Shown: positions 19,982-31,946, numbered from the stretch's first letter. The stretch: DNA of 64,000 bases from Campanula takesimana (GCA_026119855.1 JAOWBW010000105.1:1-64000); one strand, 5' to 3'. Notes: generated from the letters alone by a model not told the origin. Numbers and translations are program-made.

Positions 19982-20154
19982 TGCTCCCTCCGTCCCAAAA
20001 TGATCTTCTCATTTGCTATTTCTCATTGTCCCAAAAAGTTCTTTACATTTCTACATTTTAGGCTTAAACAAAGCATGGCTAGTGAAGCAAGTGTTCATAT
20101 CCTTAAAAAGTTTGAATAGTCAAACGCGAAGATCATTTTAGGACGGAGGGAGTA
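19980..20154. mobile_element. Stowaway-like MITE (AAAATGATCTTC family)
   Basis: GCTCCCTCCGTCCCAAAATG at the left and ATTTTAGGACGGAGGGAGTA at the right, 175 bp. It is the same family as 18765-18949 in opposite orientation. Confidence 0.75.
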
Positions 20155-20756
20155 TAACAAAGTATAATTCCAGCAAAGGACGAAGACTGAGTCAGGTCGG
20201 CTTAGAATCCTGACACATTTATCCTCTTGCTTATGAGATTTATTTAGTTTTTATTTATGGATTTTGGGATGAACCTTGTAAGAGACAATTATCTCACATC
20301 TTCTAAAGAAAGAAACATGGACCGGTATATAAACTTGAGGAGTTACTCTCCTTATCACCAATTGGTTTTAAGGTTGAACCTTCAACATAGTCCATTGCCG
20401 GCCCAGTCCAGCCCATGCTAACACTCTGGCCTCTCGCTTCTTCTTACCCCATCTCTAATTCTAAGAAACCTCACTCCAATTGGTAGTCATTAAAAATCTA
20501 TGCGAAATAATGTAAGTACGTTGCTTCAGTATTTGGCTGTGGCATTAACTCCTCTCCTTCAAGAAAGAGAGCATGAGCATGATTGTGGTCTGAAATCTGA
20601 ATTGAGTTTCTATTTTTGTTGACTTAGCTAACTTCTAGGCCTGTCTAAACACCAAATATATGAACATAATTGCATTTGTGTTGACCAAGGCATAGTGCTT
20701 TTCTTTTCCACATAAATTTGTACTACTATTGTTCATTTATGACCAAATTTGATAGA
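20155..20756. other. Spacer
   Basis: No ORF. Sequence around 20280-20390 (GTAAGAGACAATTATCTCAC ... TATATAAAC ... CACCAATTGGTTTTAAGG) resembles plant TRIM/LTR fragments, but no borders are seen. Confidence 0.35.
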
Positions 20757-21299
20757 TACTCCCTCCGTTTCATAATACATGTCGTTTTAAACTTCTTCAC
20801 ACATATATATTAGTAAGAAATTCAATTAATACATATTAAAAAGACATATGTACCCCTAAAAGTATCCAATTACCTAGGCATTTAAATGCTTATACAAGAA
20901 ATACTCCCTCCGTTTCGCAAAACATGTCGTTTTAGGCGTTCAATTTTGTTCCAAAATATTTGACACTTTTTAATTATCTATGAACTTTTACCATTACTTA
21001 CCAATTATACCCTTATTTAATAATTGACACACCCTTTGTATATGCATTTAATTACCTAGGTAAATGAATTGTTATAGGGGTGTTTGAGTCTTTCTTACAT
21101 GTAATAATTGTTTTTCTTAATCTAAGTGAAGAAGGTTAAAACGTCAAGTATTACGAAACGGAGAGAGTAGTTCACAATTAATGAATAAAGGTATAATAGG
21201 TAAACAAGAGTAATTCTTTCTTGGTAATAGTAAAACGTGAAATATTTTGGAACAAAAAATTGCTCTTAAAACGTCATGGATTATGAAACAGAGGGAGTA
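20757..21299. mobile_element. Stowaway-like MITE, outer of a nested pair
   Basis: TACTCCCTCCGTTTCATAAT at the left and ATTATGAAACAGAGGGAGTA at the right. It is split by a related MITE at 20902-21169. Confidence 0.75.
20902..21169. mobile_element. Stowaway-like MITE, inner of a nested pair
   Basis: TACTCCCTCCGTTTCGCAAA at the left and TTACGAAACGGAGAGAGTA at the right, 268 bp. It shares CATGTCGTTTTA next to the left end with its host MITE, so the two are the same family. Confidence 0.75.
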
Positions 21300-21666
21300 G
21301 ATATATGGTTTTGTTTATATGGGTTTGAGATTTAATCTTGTTAGCTAGTGTTAGATGATCCTGTCTCAATTTTTTTTTTTTTTTTTTGAAAAGTCTCAAA
21401 AATTTAGTTTCTCTTTTTTCGTTGTTATTACAGCAATGATATATGCTACTTTTGATTATCTTCTTCATGAGAATCTAAAACTTGGTATTACAAGTTTTAA
21501 ATTTCCATTAGAATAATTAAAAGTAGCTTAAATCATTGCTCAAAATTCATTCGTGATAATAATGAAAAAAAAATGGACTAACTTTTCGAGATAGAAGAAG
21601 TATATAATTCAGAAATATAGTTGTGATTGATAACCTGACATATGGTAAAACAACTGTTTTACTTAG
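21300..21666. other. Spacer
   Basis: AT-rich with a 17-18 base T-run near 21370. No gene or element border seen. Confidence 0.35.
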
Positions 21667-21874
21667 TACTACCTCTGTCCCTAAATGAGTATCCAAATTT
21701 CATTTTAAGGGATACAATTTTTTGTATAATTTGATGACAAAATTCATGTATAATCTTGTAATCCCCTTTACAAACATTTAGTTTTTTCAAGGGACAAATA
21801 TAATCAAAATTGACACTCATTTTGGGACAAAAATTTTCTAAAAATAGACACTCATTTAGGGACAGAGAGTAGTA
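21667..21874. mobile_element. Stowaway-like MITE (CCCTAAATGAGTATCC family)
   Basis: TACTACCTCTGTCCCTAAAT at the left and the inverted CTCATTTAGGGACAGAGAGT at the right, about 208 bp. Confidence 0.7.
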
Positions 21875-22175
21875 AATAAGTTCAGTGCCTGCTCACCTAA
21901 TGTAATTGCTTGCATGGTGTGTTGTTTTATTAAGGTTCCGTTTGTTTGAGGGGAAATTAAACAGCTTAAACCGTTATGAATTTGGTTTCCAAAGTATATA
22001 CATAAATTTGGCTGAGATTTCGAATTCGCTTAAACCGTACTTCAACTTGGTTCATCTCTTTGTTGAGTAAGTTTATATCTTTATTGAGTAAGTTAAACAT
22101 AACTCTAATATCCTAGGCGAGACCTAGGCGTTTCACCAACGACTAGCGCTTAGACGGTGCGTCTTTTAGAAAACT

Positions 22176-22370
22176 GGTTGTGAGTATGAAAAGTAAAGTA
22201 GGAGAGAGAATGAGTGGGAGGAATAGTAAGTTGATTGGTGTTGTGAATATAAAAGTAAAGTAGGAGAGAGAATGAGTGGGAGAAATAGTAAAGATTTCTT
22301 ATCATTTTAGAAAGTAGACATATACTCTTGGATGGTCTAAAAATGAAAGGTTGACATATACTTTGGGATG
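22176..22370. mobile_element. MITE interrupted near its terminus by Tat-2 (left part)
   Basis: The body (GTAAAGTAGGAGAGAGAATG repeats, then GACATATACTTTGGGATG) matches the MITE at 49825-50103. Its last bases, GGATGGAGGGAGTA, lie at 47248-47261 on the far side of Tat-2. The 5' end is truncated or unclear. Confidence 0.65.
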
Positions 22371-23004
22371 TGATGACGCCCTAGAGTTCTGGGGTCACGG
22401 AGATAGAACTCCAACTTTGCTGTCTCTTGATCCTGATCACAACACAAACAAGAACACCGTTAAGACCAAGGCCGGGTTGGAATCCGGCTTAGGCCCTCGG
22501 GTGTGAGAGTAAGATCTCTGAGGAAAACCTAAGAAGAAAGCTCAATGAAAACCTTGTGTGTGTGAGTGGGATAGAGCACGTACCTTGCTCATGGGAGCAA
22601 AAAGGAGTATATATATGACCAAGGGAAAGAAACCTGCACAAGGTACTAACCACCCTGGTACTGGGAGGACACGTGGCGAGTCCCCAGTGGATCGGTCAGG
22701 AGAGTGGCTGGGAAGGTGGCGTGTCTGTCAGGGAAGCATGGTTCCATCACCAACCGTTATGGTGTGTCAGGTACGGATAGGTGACGTCTCGTGTACGTTT
22801 GTGCCAGCTGGGCACTACGGGCTCCTCAGGATAGCGGGAGGCAGAGTCATCTCGGGCATATATATCAGGGAGATCGGTCCCCTCGGGCTTACTTGCCCGC
22901 GTTCCTTGCTGGTTCGACCCCAAGAGTTCAAGTCCGGTTCGGGCATGTTAGGTCGCATTGATTTGGACCACCGAACATCCGGCCTAGAAGGCTCGGTCTC
23001 ATCA
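22371..23004 (-). repeat. Tat-2 3' LTR (634 bp)
   Basis: On the plus strand it reads TGATGACGCCCTAGAGTTC ... CTCGGTCTCATCA. It matches the right LTR closely, with a 3-bp AAG deletion near its inner end. The ORF over it (22558-23028) is a chance reading of the LTR, as the same ORF recurs in the other LTR. Confidence 0.92.
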
Positions 23005-23671
23005 GTGGCCCCTAACTCCGAGGGTTAGCTCATTCATGTGCGGCGCGAGGAGTTATACTTCCTAGGCTCGATTCGGGCAAATCGCAATAAATGCGAGCAC
23101 GGATTGCAATGGGACGGGAGTCTTAGAATAGTGGTTGACGAAAGGACAGGTGGGCCCCTTGTGTCAGGCTAGTGGCGTAGCCGTCTGCCTTTTGACATGA
23201 CCAGGAACACGTTCATTAAATGCGAACCGTCATCGGTATTCGAAAAAGCAATTCCCGCCTCTTCACTTTTCGGGTTTCGATCGGGTTACCAGATATTTCA
23301 GGTCGATCCGACCCATTTCCGGCGCTATAAATATCACGGATGCTGAATCATTCCAAATTTTCGCAACTCCCGTCTCTCTACCTTCCAGTTCCAACGAAGA
23401 CTTTGCTTCTCCGGATTCCTGATTTTGAAGATCTCGTTCTCGTTCATTACTTTTAATTTACAGGTATTGTTCTGAACTTCACTTTTTCTTCTTTGTTTCG
23501 AATCGTCGTCTTAATTTTCGCCATTCTTCTCGTCGCCGTTTTCGATAAAAACTTGCTCCTGTCGAGCTTACGGATTTATACGAGATTTGTGTGACTTCTC
23601 GTAACCTTGTGTCTTCAAGTCCGGATTCTGGCTCCTAATTTCTTAAAATTTGTTGAAATATTGTAGTAGCC
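23005..23671 (+). promoter_or_regulatory. Promoter and leader of the Tat-2 antisense gene, with LTR-adjacent purine tract
   Basis: The first ~20 bases (GTGGCCCCTAACTCCGAGG) are the purine-rich tract on the element's minus strand. Downstream on the plus strand is a TATAAATA box at 23326-23333 in a GCGCTATAAATATCAC context. A probable leader intron runs from CAG|GT at 23464 to GTAG at 23666, ending 5 bases before the ATG at 23672. The antisense gene thus seems to have its own promoter. Confidence 0.6.
23326..23333 (+). promoter_or_regulatory. TATA box of the antisense gene
   Basis: TATAAATA, about 345 bp upstream of the start codon and outside the LTR. Confidence 0.55.
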
Positions 23672-26600
23672 ATGGAAGGGCTGGATTTAGGGCGTAACCT
23701 CCGTCCTGACCTGTTTGGTTGTTGCCGGAGGACCGGTGGGGTATACAGGTTCCTGTTGAATGCCTGGAAACGGTTGTCTTTGAATGAGTTCATTGCCATT
23801 GGTTTAGCATATAGCTGGGAACCCTGGGTCTTGCCCCTGTTGTGGGAAACAGGTCCCTCCGTCCATTATGATTCCACAAGGATGAGGGTGTTGGGGGGAG
23901 AGGAACACTTGGGCATTTTTGTCATGGATGTTTTAACTCGATTCCCCGATAATCTAGATATGGCTGGAAACGCTAGAAGGTTGGTAAGGTCGTGCGGGGA
24001 GCGTGTAGCCTCAAGTGGCCCTGATTCTCACAGTTGGATGGACGCTCCTTTTAATGACGAGGACGAACAGGCACGATCTCCGGGCTTGGCCCCTGGTGTA
24101 ATTGAGGTCACGAGCAGTGCGGAAGCTTCCGATCAAGAAATGAGGGTTGATGGTGAACCCGCTCTTGAGGCTGAAGTTGGAGCGATCGTGGCTCACGGGC
24201 TAGTTGATGAGTCTGAGTCATCTGAGACACCCTCTGACCCCCGGGGGGATTTAGAGAGAATGGCCCCAGATACCGCGCGTATGGTCAAACGCGTCCGCTC
24301 CCCTGTTCAAATTTTGGCTTCCTTCCCCGAGGGGCCCGACGATAGGGTTGCGAGCCAGGCTGGAGCCTCCAGTTCTGGAGCAGGCATGGTAGAGGAGCAG
24401 GACTCCGATGATGAGTTTTTAACTGTGTATCACATCGATCGCAAAATCTATCTTGTCGGCGGTCTTGATGATTATACCTCTCCTTCAGGAAGCAATTTGA
24501 CTGGTCCTGCCCGCGTCCGGGCAGATAATATCGCTTGTGTGTTTTATCCCGTTCAATTTGAGAATGTCCTCCGGCTTCCCTTGGACCCGTTCATTTGCGA
24601 ATTCCTGGAGTTTTCCAAGTGCCTCCCAATGGACTTGACCCCCAACGCAATTCGTTATCTGGTGTCTTTTATTGTCTCGTAAGTAGGGTACTGGGCTATG
24701 AACCCTCTTTGTCCGCCTTGTACGTTTTCTTCACCCATTAGGTCACCGCGAGCAGTTTGAGCTTGAAAACGAAACCTAGGTCGAAAAAGATCTTTTCTGC
24801 GGCTTCTAACAAATTCGATCAGTGGCAGAGATATCCTCTGGTGATTCAGAATCGACTCGGGTGGCCTTTTTCTAAGCCTGATAATACTTCCCCGTTGTCA
24901 ATATCCTCCAAGGATTATCCTAGCTCAGATGGGGTTATTGAGCTTGCGTCCGCCATGCAGGATTATCTCGCCCGGCACACGAAATCAGTTACTTTAGAGG
25001 ACCAGATCGTGGTCGTGGTTGAACAAGTTTTCGACGTTCAAGCCATCATCAACAATGAGAGTCTTTTGGCTTATGCCGGGGTGGCCCCATGCCGAAATCC
25101 TGATTTTGAGAGCATGGTTAACATGGTTCCTATGTGGCGGGATCCTTGCTGGAAGGTTCACCAGGATTTTGCCTTTGCCCATGAGTGCCCTACTTGCCGA
25201 TTGGGGGAACAATGCCCGGATCCGGGCTTGACCGGTCTTTTTCATACTTAATCAACTGGAATTTCTTACTTGTTAGTTTACCCGATCATATTTGACTGAT
25301 TGTTGCTTTTGCCCGCAGATCCCACTGATACCATGCCTCCCAAGAATATTAACGCCTTGAGATTGGCCGCGAAGTAACGGGAGGCTGAGGCAAAGCAGCA
25401 GAGGCAAGCCGAAATGCAAAAGGCCGAGGCCCCAGGGAGGAAACTGCCGATCACGGACCTTTTGGACAAGTCTAAAAAGGTTGTTGCAGTTGTCCGACGA
25501 CGGGTGAGCTTCCTCTACGGCCCCGCGGGAGCGGGCGGGGAAAAGATTTGCCGGGCTCGGGGTCTCCCACTCTCTCGCACGATGCAGGCAGAACAGTGCC
25601 CGAGGCTCCGAAGAAAAGGGGTCCGAGTCCGATCGCCGACCCTTTGCCTTCAAAAAATAAACAACCCCGTCTGGAGTCTCATTCTCGCAGTTTTACTGTA
25701 TCTTCCCCCGCCAAAGGGACTTTATGCTCGGAGCGCTTCCCCGTAGAGTTAATTAAAGATAAGGACCGGGCTAAGGAGTTCGGTAAGAAGGTAGCTGAGG
25801 CCCCTGAGGTATATGGGGTTGACCTCCATAGCCGCCGCGGCTTCAATTCTTATGTGGGCGATGGGCTTCTGCACCGTATGAATTTTCCGGACTATCAACA
25901 GAAGGTGTTGTCCAAGACCAACTTTCTAACCGCCCTGGGTCATGCGGGCTTGGCTATGGCTGAGGTTAGTGTTTCATTTTCCTTGTTTAAACCGATGTGC
26001 TCTTTCTTTTTATATATCGATCATCTGGCCTTCTGACCCCTCATCCCGCTTTTAATATAATCTTCGCTTGCTCCTTTATTAAAACAGGTTAGCAATGATT
26101 TGCTGTATATGCGGTCTCAGTATGAAGCTGAAGTTGCTTTGGCCGCAGCGAGGGGGAAGAAATTGGCGGAGGCGAAGGATGAGATCGTCCGCTTGTCCAA
26201 GGTCTTGGAGGGCTCGGGAGAGGAGCTGAAAAATAAAGATGCCGAGTTGATGAATGCGGTCAAGGAGAACTCTAAATTGAGCAACGATCTCGACGCAGCT
26301 CGCGAGGCCAAAGACCGAGCTGAGGCCGAAAAAGCAAGTGTTGAGTCTGAGAAGCAACGACTTGAAACTCGCCTGGCCGAGGCCGACAAGCGGTTGGAGG
26401 AGGAGAGGGAGAAGAACAGGAGCTTATCTGAAAAGGTAGACGAGTTGGATGGCAAGGTTTTGGATGCCATGCGGTTTGAGAAAGACCGGGAACTCGTTCT
26501 GAAAGAAGAGCGAGGGAAAGCCGTGCCCGAGTCTGAGGCGTCCGATGCTTATAAAGAGAAGGTGAAGGAAGCAAGCATAGAGCAATATAACTCAGCTCTC

Positions 26601-27035
26601 CATACAGTAGGTCGTAATCTGGCAGCTTCGGGCAAATACAGTGCGCAAGAGATTGCGATTCTTTGCTCCATTACGGCCTCAGACCCTCAATGCTTTTCTG
26701 GCCATGCTCTAGTGCCTTTTACTACGGACCAACTCTCCGAGCTTCCCGAGTCTGTCAGATCAAATCTCCCTCTCGTCGCTCCGGTCACTGTTCAAGATCT
26801 TCTTTCCACCATTGATGGATTCAGATATTCTGCCACGGGAACCTTGCCTCTGGTCGCAGCTTTGGAGAGGACTTTTGGCCCCGGCGGCCCGTACATTGAT
26901 GGTATGGTTCTTCCTTACTCTCCTTATGCCTCCGCACTTGCTGATGCTTCTCAGGATCAGTCTGGATCTGTACCTGACACTGATGCCTCTGCCTCTGTTC
27001 CAGAGATGGAGAATGCTCCTCCCCCGGCCTCTTGA
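23672..27035 (+). pseudogene. Antisense gene of Tat-2: four-exon 'putative gypsy-type transposon' protein with coiled coil
   Basis: The ATG at 23672 (MEGLDLGRNLRPDLF) is preceded by a TATA box and a leader intron. Four exons join in frame: exon 1 23672-24678, exon 2 from about 24753 to 25234, exon 3 25319-25964, exon 4 26088-27035. Introns 2 and 3 (84 and 123 bp) have clear GT-AG ends and keep frame; intron 1 has a GTAAGT donor but an ambiguous acceptor (24741 or 24752, only the latter keeping frame). The exon 1/2 segment LRLPLDPFICEFLEFSKC...LTPNAIRYLVSFI resembles Pfam Transposase_28 (PF04195). Exon 4 is a long heptad-rich coiled coil (about 26106-26600) with an acidic tail. Exon 3 has an in-frame TAA at 25375 and a frame change near 25500-25550. 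Function unknown. Confidence 0.68.
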
Positions 27036-27239
27036 AGATCAGACTGGGTTCATCCTGGGGAATTTTTGTAATAGTGTAGGTCCGGACATTTTCGAACAAG
27101 TAATTTTCCGGTTTGTATAAGTATATTTGTTTCTAGCTTTGCTATTGATTTCCTCTCTTGCGTGCTCTTTTGCTATCGCTCTTTTGATTATATAGCTTAC
27201 AAAGTTTGCTCTTGTATGAACTATTTTTGTTTCCGTGCA
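27036..27239. other. 3' flank of the antisense gene
   Basis: AT-rich transition between the antisense stop and the tandem repeats; it would hold the polyadenylation site of the antisense transcript. Nothing else recognised. Confidence 0.4.
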
Positions 27240-27790
27240 CGCGATCTAGCTCGAGAGCGTATGGCCGCGCCTTCTCCCACTTTAGTCTAGCTCGAGGGCG
27301 TATGACATGGGCCCTGCGGTCTAGCCTGAGGGCGTATGACCGCGCATCTTGGGTTTAGGTATATTTCACAAGGAAATATTTTTACCAAGAAATTTGTTCT
27401 CCCACTTTAGTCTAGCTCAAGGGCGTAAGACATGGGCCTTGCGATCTAGCTCGAGGGCGTATGACCGCGCATCTTGGGTCTTAGGAATTTCACAAGGAAA
27501 TAATCCCACCAAGGAATTCATTCTCCCACTTTAGTCTAGCTCAAGGGAATAAGACATGGGCCCTGCGGTCTGGCTCGAGGGCGTATGACCGCGCATCTTG
27601 GGTCTTAGGAATTTCACAAGGAAATAATCCCACCAAGGAATTCATTCTCCCACTTTAGTCTAGCTCAAAGGCGTAAGACATGGGCCCTGCGGTCTAGCTC
27701 GAGGGCGTATGACCGCGCATCGTTCGTGGACTTGTAAACGGCATCCGTATCGCGGGCATGCGGTCTAGCTCGAGAGCACATGACCGCGCT
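27240..27790. repeat. 124-bp tandem repeat in Tat-2 3' region (about four copies)
   Basis: CTCCCACTTTAGTCTAGCTC recurs at 27274, 27399, 27523 and 27647 (periods 125, 124, 124). Each unit contains GGTCTAGCTCGAGGGCGTAT and GACCGCGCATCTTGGG. Inside a unit the TCTAGCTC(G/A)AGGGCGTA(T/A)GAC phrase occurs twice. It lies between the antisense gene and integrase, the place known for hypervariable tandem repeats in Tat/Ogre elements. Confidence 0.88.
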
Positions 27791-27959
27791 TTGAGAACGA
27801 ACATACTTGAGTAATTTCAGAGAACGATAGCAGTATTATTTACTTACTCGAACAGATTACATTGCGATTTCGTTACAATACATGAGTAATTCCATAATTT
27901 CTAATTGCTATTGATTGCAAAAAGACTTCAAGGTCTACAATTCTGTCTTCTAAGGGTAA

Positions 27960-29120
27960 TATTTCTTCAGATGGTCACTATGCCAGGCGTTTTTCAAGTC
28001 TTTTCCCTCTGCCGTTAGAAGCCTATATGTTCCCTCTTTGATCACGCGGGCAATCTGATAAGGGCCTTCCCAGTTGGGCGAAAGCTTGTTGTATCCGGGG
28101 CTGCCTCCCTGTGACTTCAACTTTCCTCAGAACCCAGTCTCCCACGGCAAACGATCTCTTGTTCACCCTTTTGTCATGATGAACTTTGGCCTTCTGCTTG
28201 TAATTGACCATCTTTGCCCGTGCCTCTAACCGTTTTTCTTCGGTAGAGTCTAAGTCTTTTCTGCGGGCTCCCTCGTTCTCTGTTTCATTAAATTGGGCGA
28301 CCCTATAGGTGGGCAAGGCTACTTCCACAGGTGCGACCGCCTCTGATCCATATGTCAGGGAAAAAGGGGTTTCTCCCGTTGAGTTCCTTGTCGTGGTTCG
28401 GACAACCCATAGAGCAGTACTGAGCTCTTCCATCCAGTGACCACTCCTTCCCTTCAAACTTTTGTGCAAAGCGGCCATGAGCAACTTGTTCGCGGCCTCG
28501 GCCTGTCCATTTCCCTGCGGTCTTGCGACTGAGGATTGTCGATGTTCCACGTTGAGTCTCTTGCACTCCGCCGTAAACTTGCTTTGAAATTGGGGTCCGT
28601 GATCGGAGACAATAGCCCGCGGTAGACCAAACCGACAGAATATGTGATCGTGGACGAACTTGATAATACTTGCTTCTGTAGTACTGGTCAGTGCTTTTGC
28701 CTCAACCCATTTTGTGAAATAGTCCACTGCAACCACTACCATTTGCGCTCCCCCGGGCGCTTTGGGATAAGGCCCAATCAAATCAATCCCCCACATATCA
28801 AATGGCCAAGTTGGGACTACCAAACTCTGCTCGATGGACGGCTGCCTTGGTATGTTGGCGAACCTCTGGCACTGATCGCATTTGCGGACGTAGTCTTCTG
28901 CATCTCTTTTCATTGTTGGCCAATAATACCCGAGGAATCTGATTTTATCGGATAGTGTCCGGGCTCCGGGATGCCCTCCACACACGCCTTCGTGAACTTC
29001 GTATAACAAGTTGGTGACTGTTTCGGACTTGACACACCTCAGCAGCGGTTTGGTGAAGGATCTCCGATAAAGCACGCCATCAATGATCGTGTATCTAGCG
29101 GCCTGTTTCATCAAGACCCT
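27960..29120 (-). pseudogene. Tat-2 integrase, cut from RT by the Tekay insertion
   Basis: Minus strand. The visible frame (about 29126 to 28023) has the HHCC zinc finger (His 45, His 52, Cys 83, Cys 86) and the catalytic Asp 115 (GIDLIG), Asp 175 (VSDHGPQF) and Glu 210 (QAEAANK), so D-D-35-E is complete. His replaces the common Asn after the second Asp. A frameshift near 28130 moves the C-terminal chromatin-side region into another frame, readable to about 27960 (HLKKYYP). Upstream the frame continues exactly across the Tekay insertion: the two sides read as one protein when the insert and one copy of its target duplication are ignored. Confidence 0.85.
29116..29120. repeat. Target site duplication of the Tekay-like element, left
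   Basis: ACCCT; the second copy is at 41866-41870. Confidence 0.9.
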
Positions 29121-31946
29121 TGTCACGACCAGAAAACTAGGCTCTATTTTATTGGTAATAAATAATTATTATTTATTTATTTGCTTATTTATTTATCTAA
29201 ATTATTATTTATTTAAAAATTATGTGTGCATTTTATGTGCCATAATATTTATGCCTAACATTTTATTCGAGTTATTTGGGCTAGTGTGGAAGTGTTGAGT
29301 CTTAATTGTTAGTAGGGAGTGTAGTAATTGTGTGTAGTGTGAGAGAGGGGGCCTAAGTGTAATTTTTTTGAATAATTTCCCTACTCCCCCTCACCTCCCT
29401 ACTCTTCTCCCTCACTCATCTTCCTCCTCTCCCAGCAACTTTCTCTCTCTCTCCTCCCTTTTGGTAAGTTTTCTTTCCCTTTACTTCTCTCTTCATTTCC
29501 TTCCTCTTCCTCTCATTATTTCTCATTTCTTAAAACATGAATCTTGTTTAGATCGTCGATAGGATCGTAGGAAGCCAAGAAATTTCGAGTTCCGGCAAAT
29601 TTGAGAAAATCCGGGTAAGTTACTTTTCCCCATTTTGATGTTAAAATGTTCATATCATGTTCATATAATGGTTTTGTTGTTATATTTGAAGTTTGGATGA
29701 GGTTGCAATTTATTTGGAATTTATTTGGATTTTGGGTCAAAAATGGTGATTTATGAATGTTGGGTTTGATTCTTGATTTTGGTTGTTAAATGTGTTTGTA
29801 TGAGTCTTTTTAGACTTATTAGTTGTGTTGGTACATTAGTATACTAGTTGGAATGTTTGATTTTGGTGGAAATGTGTTTTGGGTATAAAAATGGAAGAAC
29901 CCAAGTTGTTCTTCCCGATTTCCGGCAGACCAGAGCCTTGTGCGACCGCCCAAAAATGCCTGGGCGACCGCACACCTATCTGAAAGCTTTTGTTCTTGTT
30001 TAATGACCTTTTTGGGCGACCGCACATACAAGTTTGGACGGCCGCACAGTCCTCTGAAAGTTTTCATTTTGTTAATTTGTGTGATTGAAGAACGTGTTTT
30101 GATCCAAATCTTGGGTGTCCTTTTAGTTGACCTTAGTGAACATTGTAGTACACTCTAGTGATAGAATTGGGTCCTTTGTGATCAAGTTTGTGTTTGAAAT
30201 TAATTAAGTGTTAATTGGGATTTGGAACATCTTATTGAGGTATTGTTAGTTTGACTTATCTTTGTGATGATCATTTGGTATATGTTTGGGCATCTTATGA
30301 TGTGTTCGTGATTGTTCCAAACGTATTGATTTTCGAGTAAAACTTGGTCTAGGTTTTAGGCGATGTCCTATAGTACCTAGAGGGTTGTTATTGAACACCA
30401 AAGTGTAGGGTTTAGTCCAGTCGTGAACATGTTCTAATAAGTGTAACCTTTTGGATTCGTTTGGGGTGTTTAGAATGGGTTCGTTATGAACGGAGATAAA
30501 GCGTGAATTGGCAATTGGGTACCTACGGTTTGATTAACCTTAAGATGTATTCATTCGGATTTCTTATTTGGAATTCCAGGTGTGATGAGACGGTTGAGTT
30601 CATAGTCCTAGTATATCTTTATGAGTAAATGTTTAGGGTCATTTTGGTAATAGTCATTGTGCCATTTGTGAGCGACTGTTTGGATTGTGCTCTTTATGAT
30701 TTACTTGTGGGTATCATATTTAGGATGTAATTGATACGTGCCTTGTCTTGGAATCATCTTGTTTTAATGATCAATGTTGTTGTGCTCTTTATGAGAAATT
30801 CCGTTTATCGTTGTTGTGCTCTTCATGAGAAACTCTTGTTATCGTTGTTGTTAAACTCTTCATGAGTACCCGTTGCATCTTTATGGTGATTATTTGGTAT
30901 GGTTCCCTACTTTGGAACCTTAAGTTGTTCATTCATGCTAAATTATTATTACTTAGCATTTATTTGGAATCCCAGCTGGCATATTTGTTGCATCGGGCGA
31001 TGGGAAAGATTATAATGGCAAAGCCAAGTCCATTATAATGTTGACCATTGTTTTGCCCTTACTATACCCCTTTTCCAGATTGGTCTTGGAAAAGTCAAGT
31101 TAGCGTTCCTCTGTGAATGTATCTAGCTAACGGGCATGACTTTGTGTCATGGTCCTTGTCCTTTGTGACACTTTTATGGTTATTGGTTCCGGTACCGGGG
31201 TTTTCTCTTCGAGCTTTCATGCTGCTATGAAGATGTTGATTGTTGATTATTGAAGCTACGCAGCGACCTTTATTTGGTTCTTTCAGTTGGGTGAAACCTT
31301 GGCTATGTATCCACTTATGAGTGTTTATTTCAGCTTTATGTGTTGCATGATGAGCCGGTCGTTATTTCCAACCGGTATGGGACGGTTGGCGATAGAGAGC
31401 CTCTCATTTGTTGTTATATGTTATTTATATGATTGATCATTGGATGTTACTGTTCGACAGCATGTCACTTATTATTCCGCTGCTATCTGTCTTATGTTAA
31501 TTGCTATTGGTCATTGCATATTAGCATGTCATGTAGTTGCATTAGTAACTTACTGAGATTTATTCTCACCCCGTTTCTTGTTTCAAATTGTTTTCCTTAA
31601 CCCCCCCCAGGAGGAAAAGGATTAGGATTCGCGGATCGAGGAGGACGTCGAGAGGATTGAGATTTTGGGCAGGTTGTTTGATCGGTTTGCATTATTTAAA
31701 TGTATAACCTTTTGGGGATAGTGTTACCATTATTGACGTCATTAAGAATTGTATATTTTATTCTTTTGGGTATAAGCTGTGGAGCTTATGTTAGTTGTAC
31801 TTTGCTGATTTAAACTTGGATTTGTAAAACCTTATGTTATCATCTTTTGGTTCAAAATGGAATTTTTAACTTCTATATTTTAGAGTTTTGGTTTTAAGTC
31901 GACGTCCAGCTCGCGATCTCGGGCCCCGGGGTTCGGGATCGCGACA
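29121..31946 (+). repeat. Left LTR of the Tekay-like element (2826 bp)
   Basis: It begins TGTCACGACCAGAAAACTAG and ends GGTTCGGGATCGCGACA. A TATAAAAAT box lies near 29884 and a GGGCGACCGCAC motif cluster at 29938-30048. Near the 3' end are TTACTGAGATTTATTCTCAC and a C8 run before CAGGAGG, both shared in similar form with the unrelated-length solo LTR. Small ORFs over it recur at the same offsets in the right LTR and are not genes. Confidence 0.93.
29938..30048 (+). repeat. GGGCGACCGCAC motif cluster in Tekay-like LTR (four copies)
   Basis: Copies: GTGCGACCGCCCA (29939), TGGGCGACCGCAC (29960), TGGGCGACCGCAC (30012) and TGGACGGCCGCAC (30035). They are CpG-rich against an AT-rich LTR and near-palindromic. 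The same cluster is at about 39856-39966 in the right LTR. Confidence 0.7.

Noticed and set aside
22558..23028. 156-codon ORF in Tat-2 LTR, with a 209-codon relative at 46798-47427
   Set aside because: Both are the same LTR sequence; the longer one only extends into flanking MITE. No domain seen.
26117..26574. Minus-strand serine-rich ORFs across the coiled coil
   Set aside because: Shadow frames of the plus-strand coiled-coil exon.
29083..30158. Small ORFs repeated at 39033-40076
   Set aside because: They are identical readings of the two Tekay LTR copies; composition is that of AT-rich noncoding DNA.
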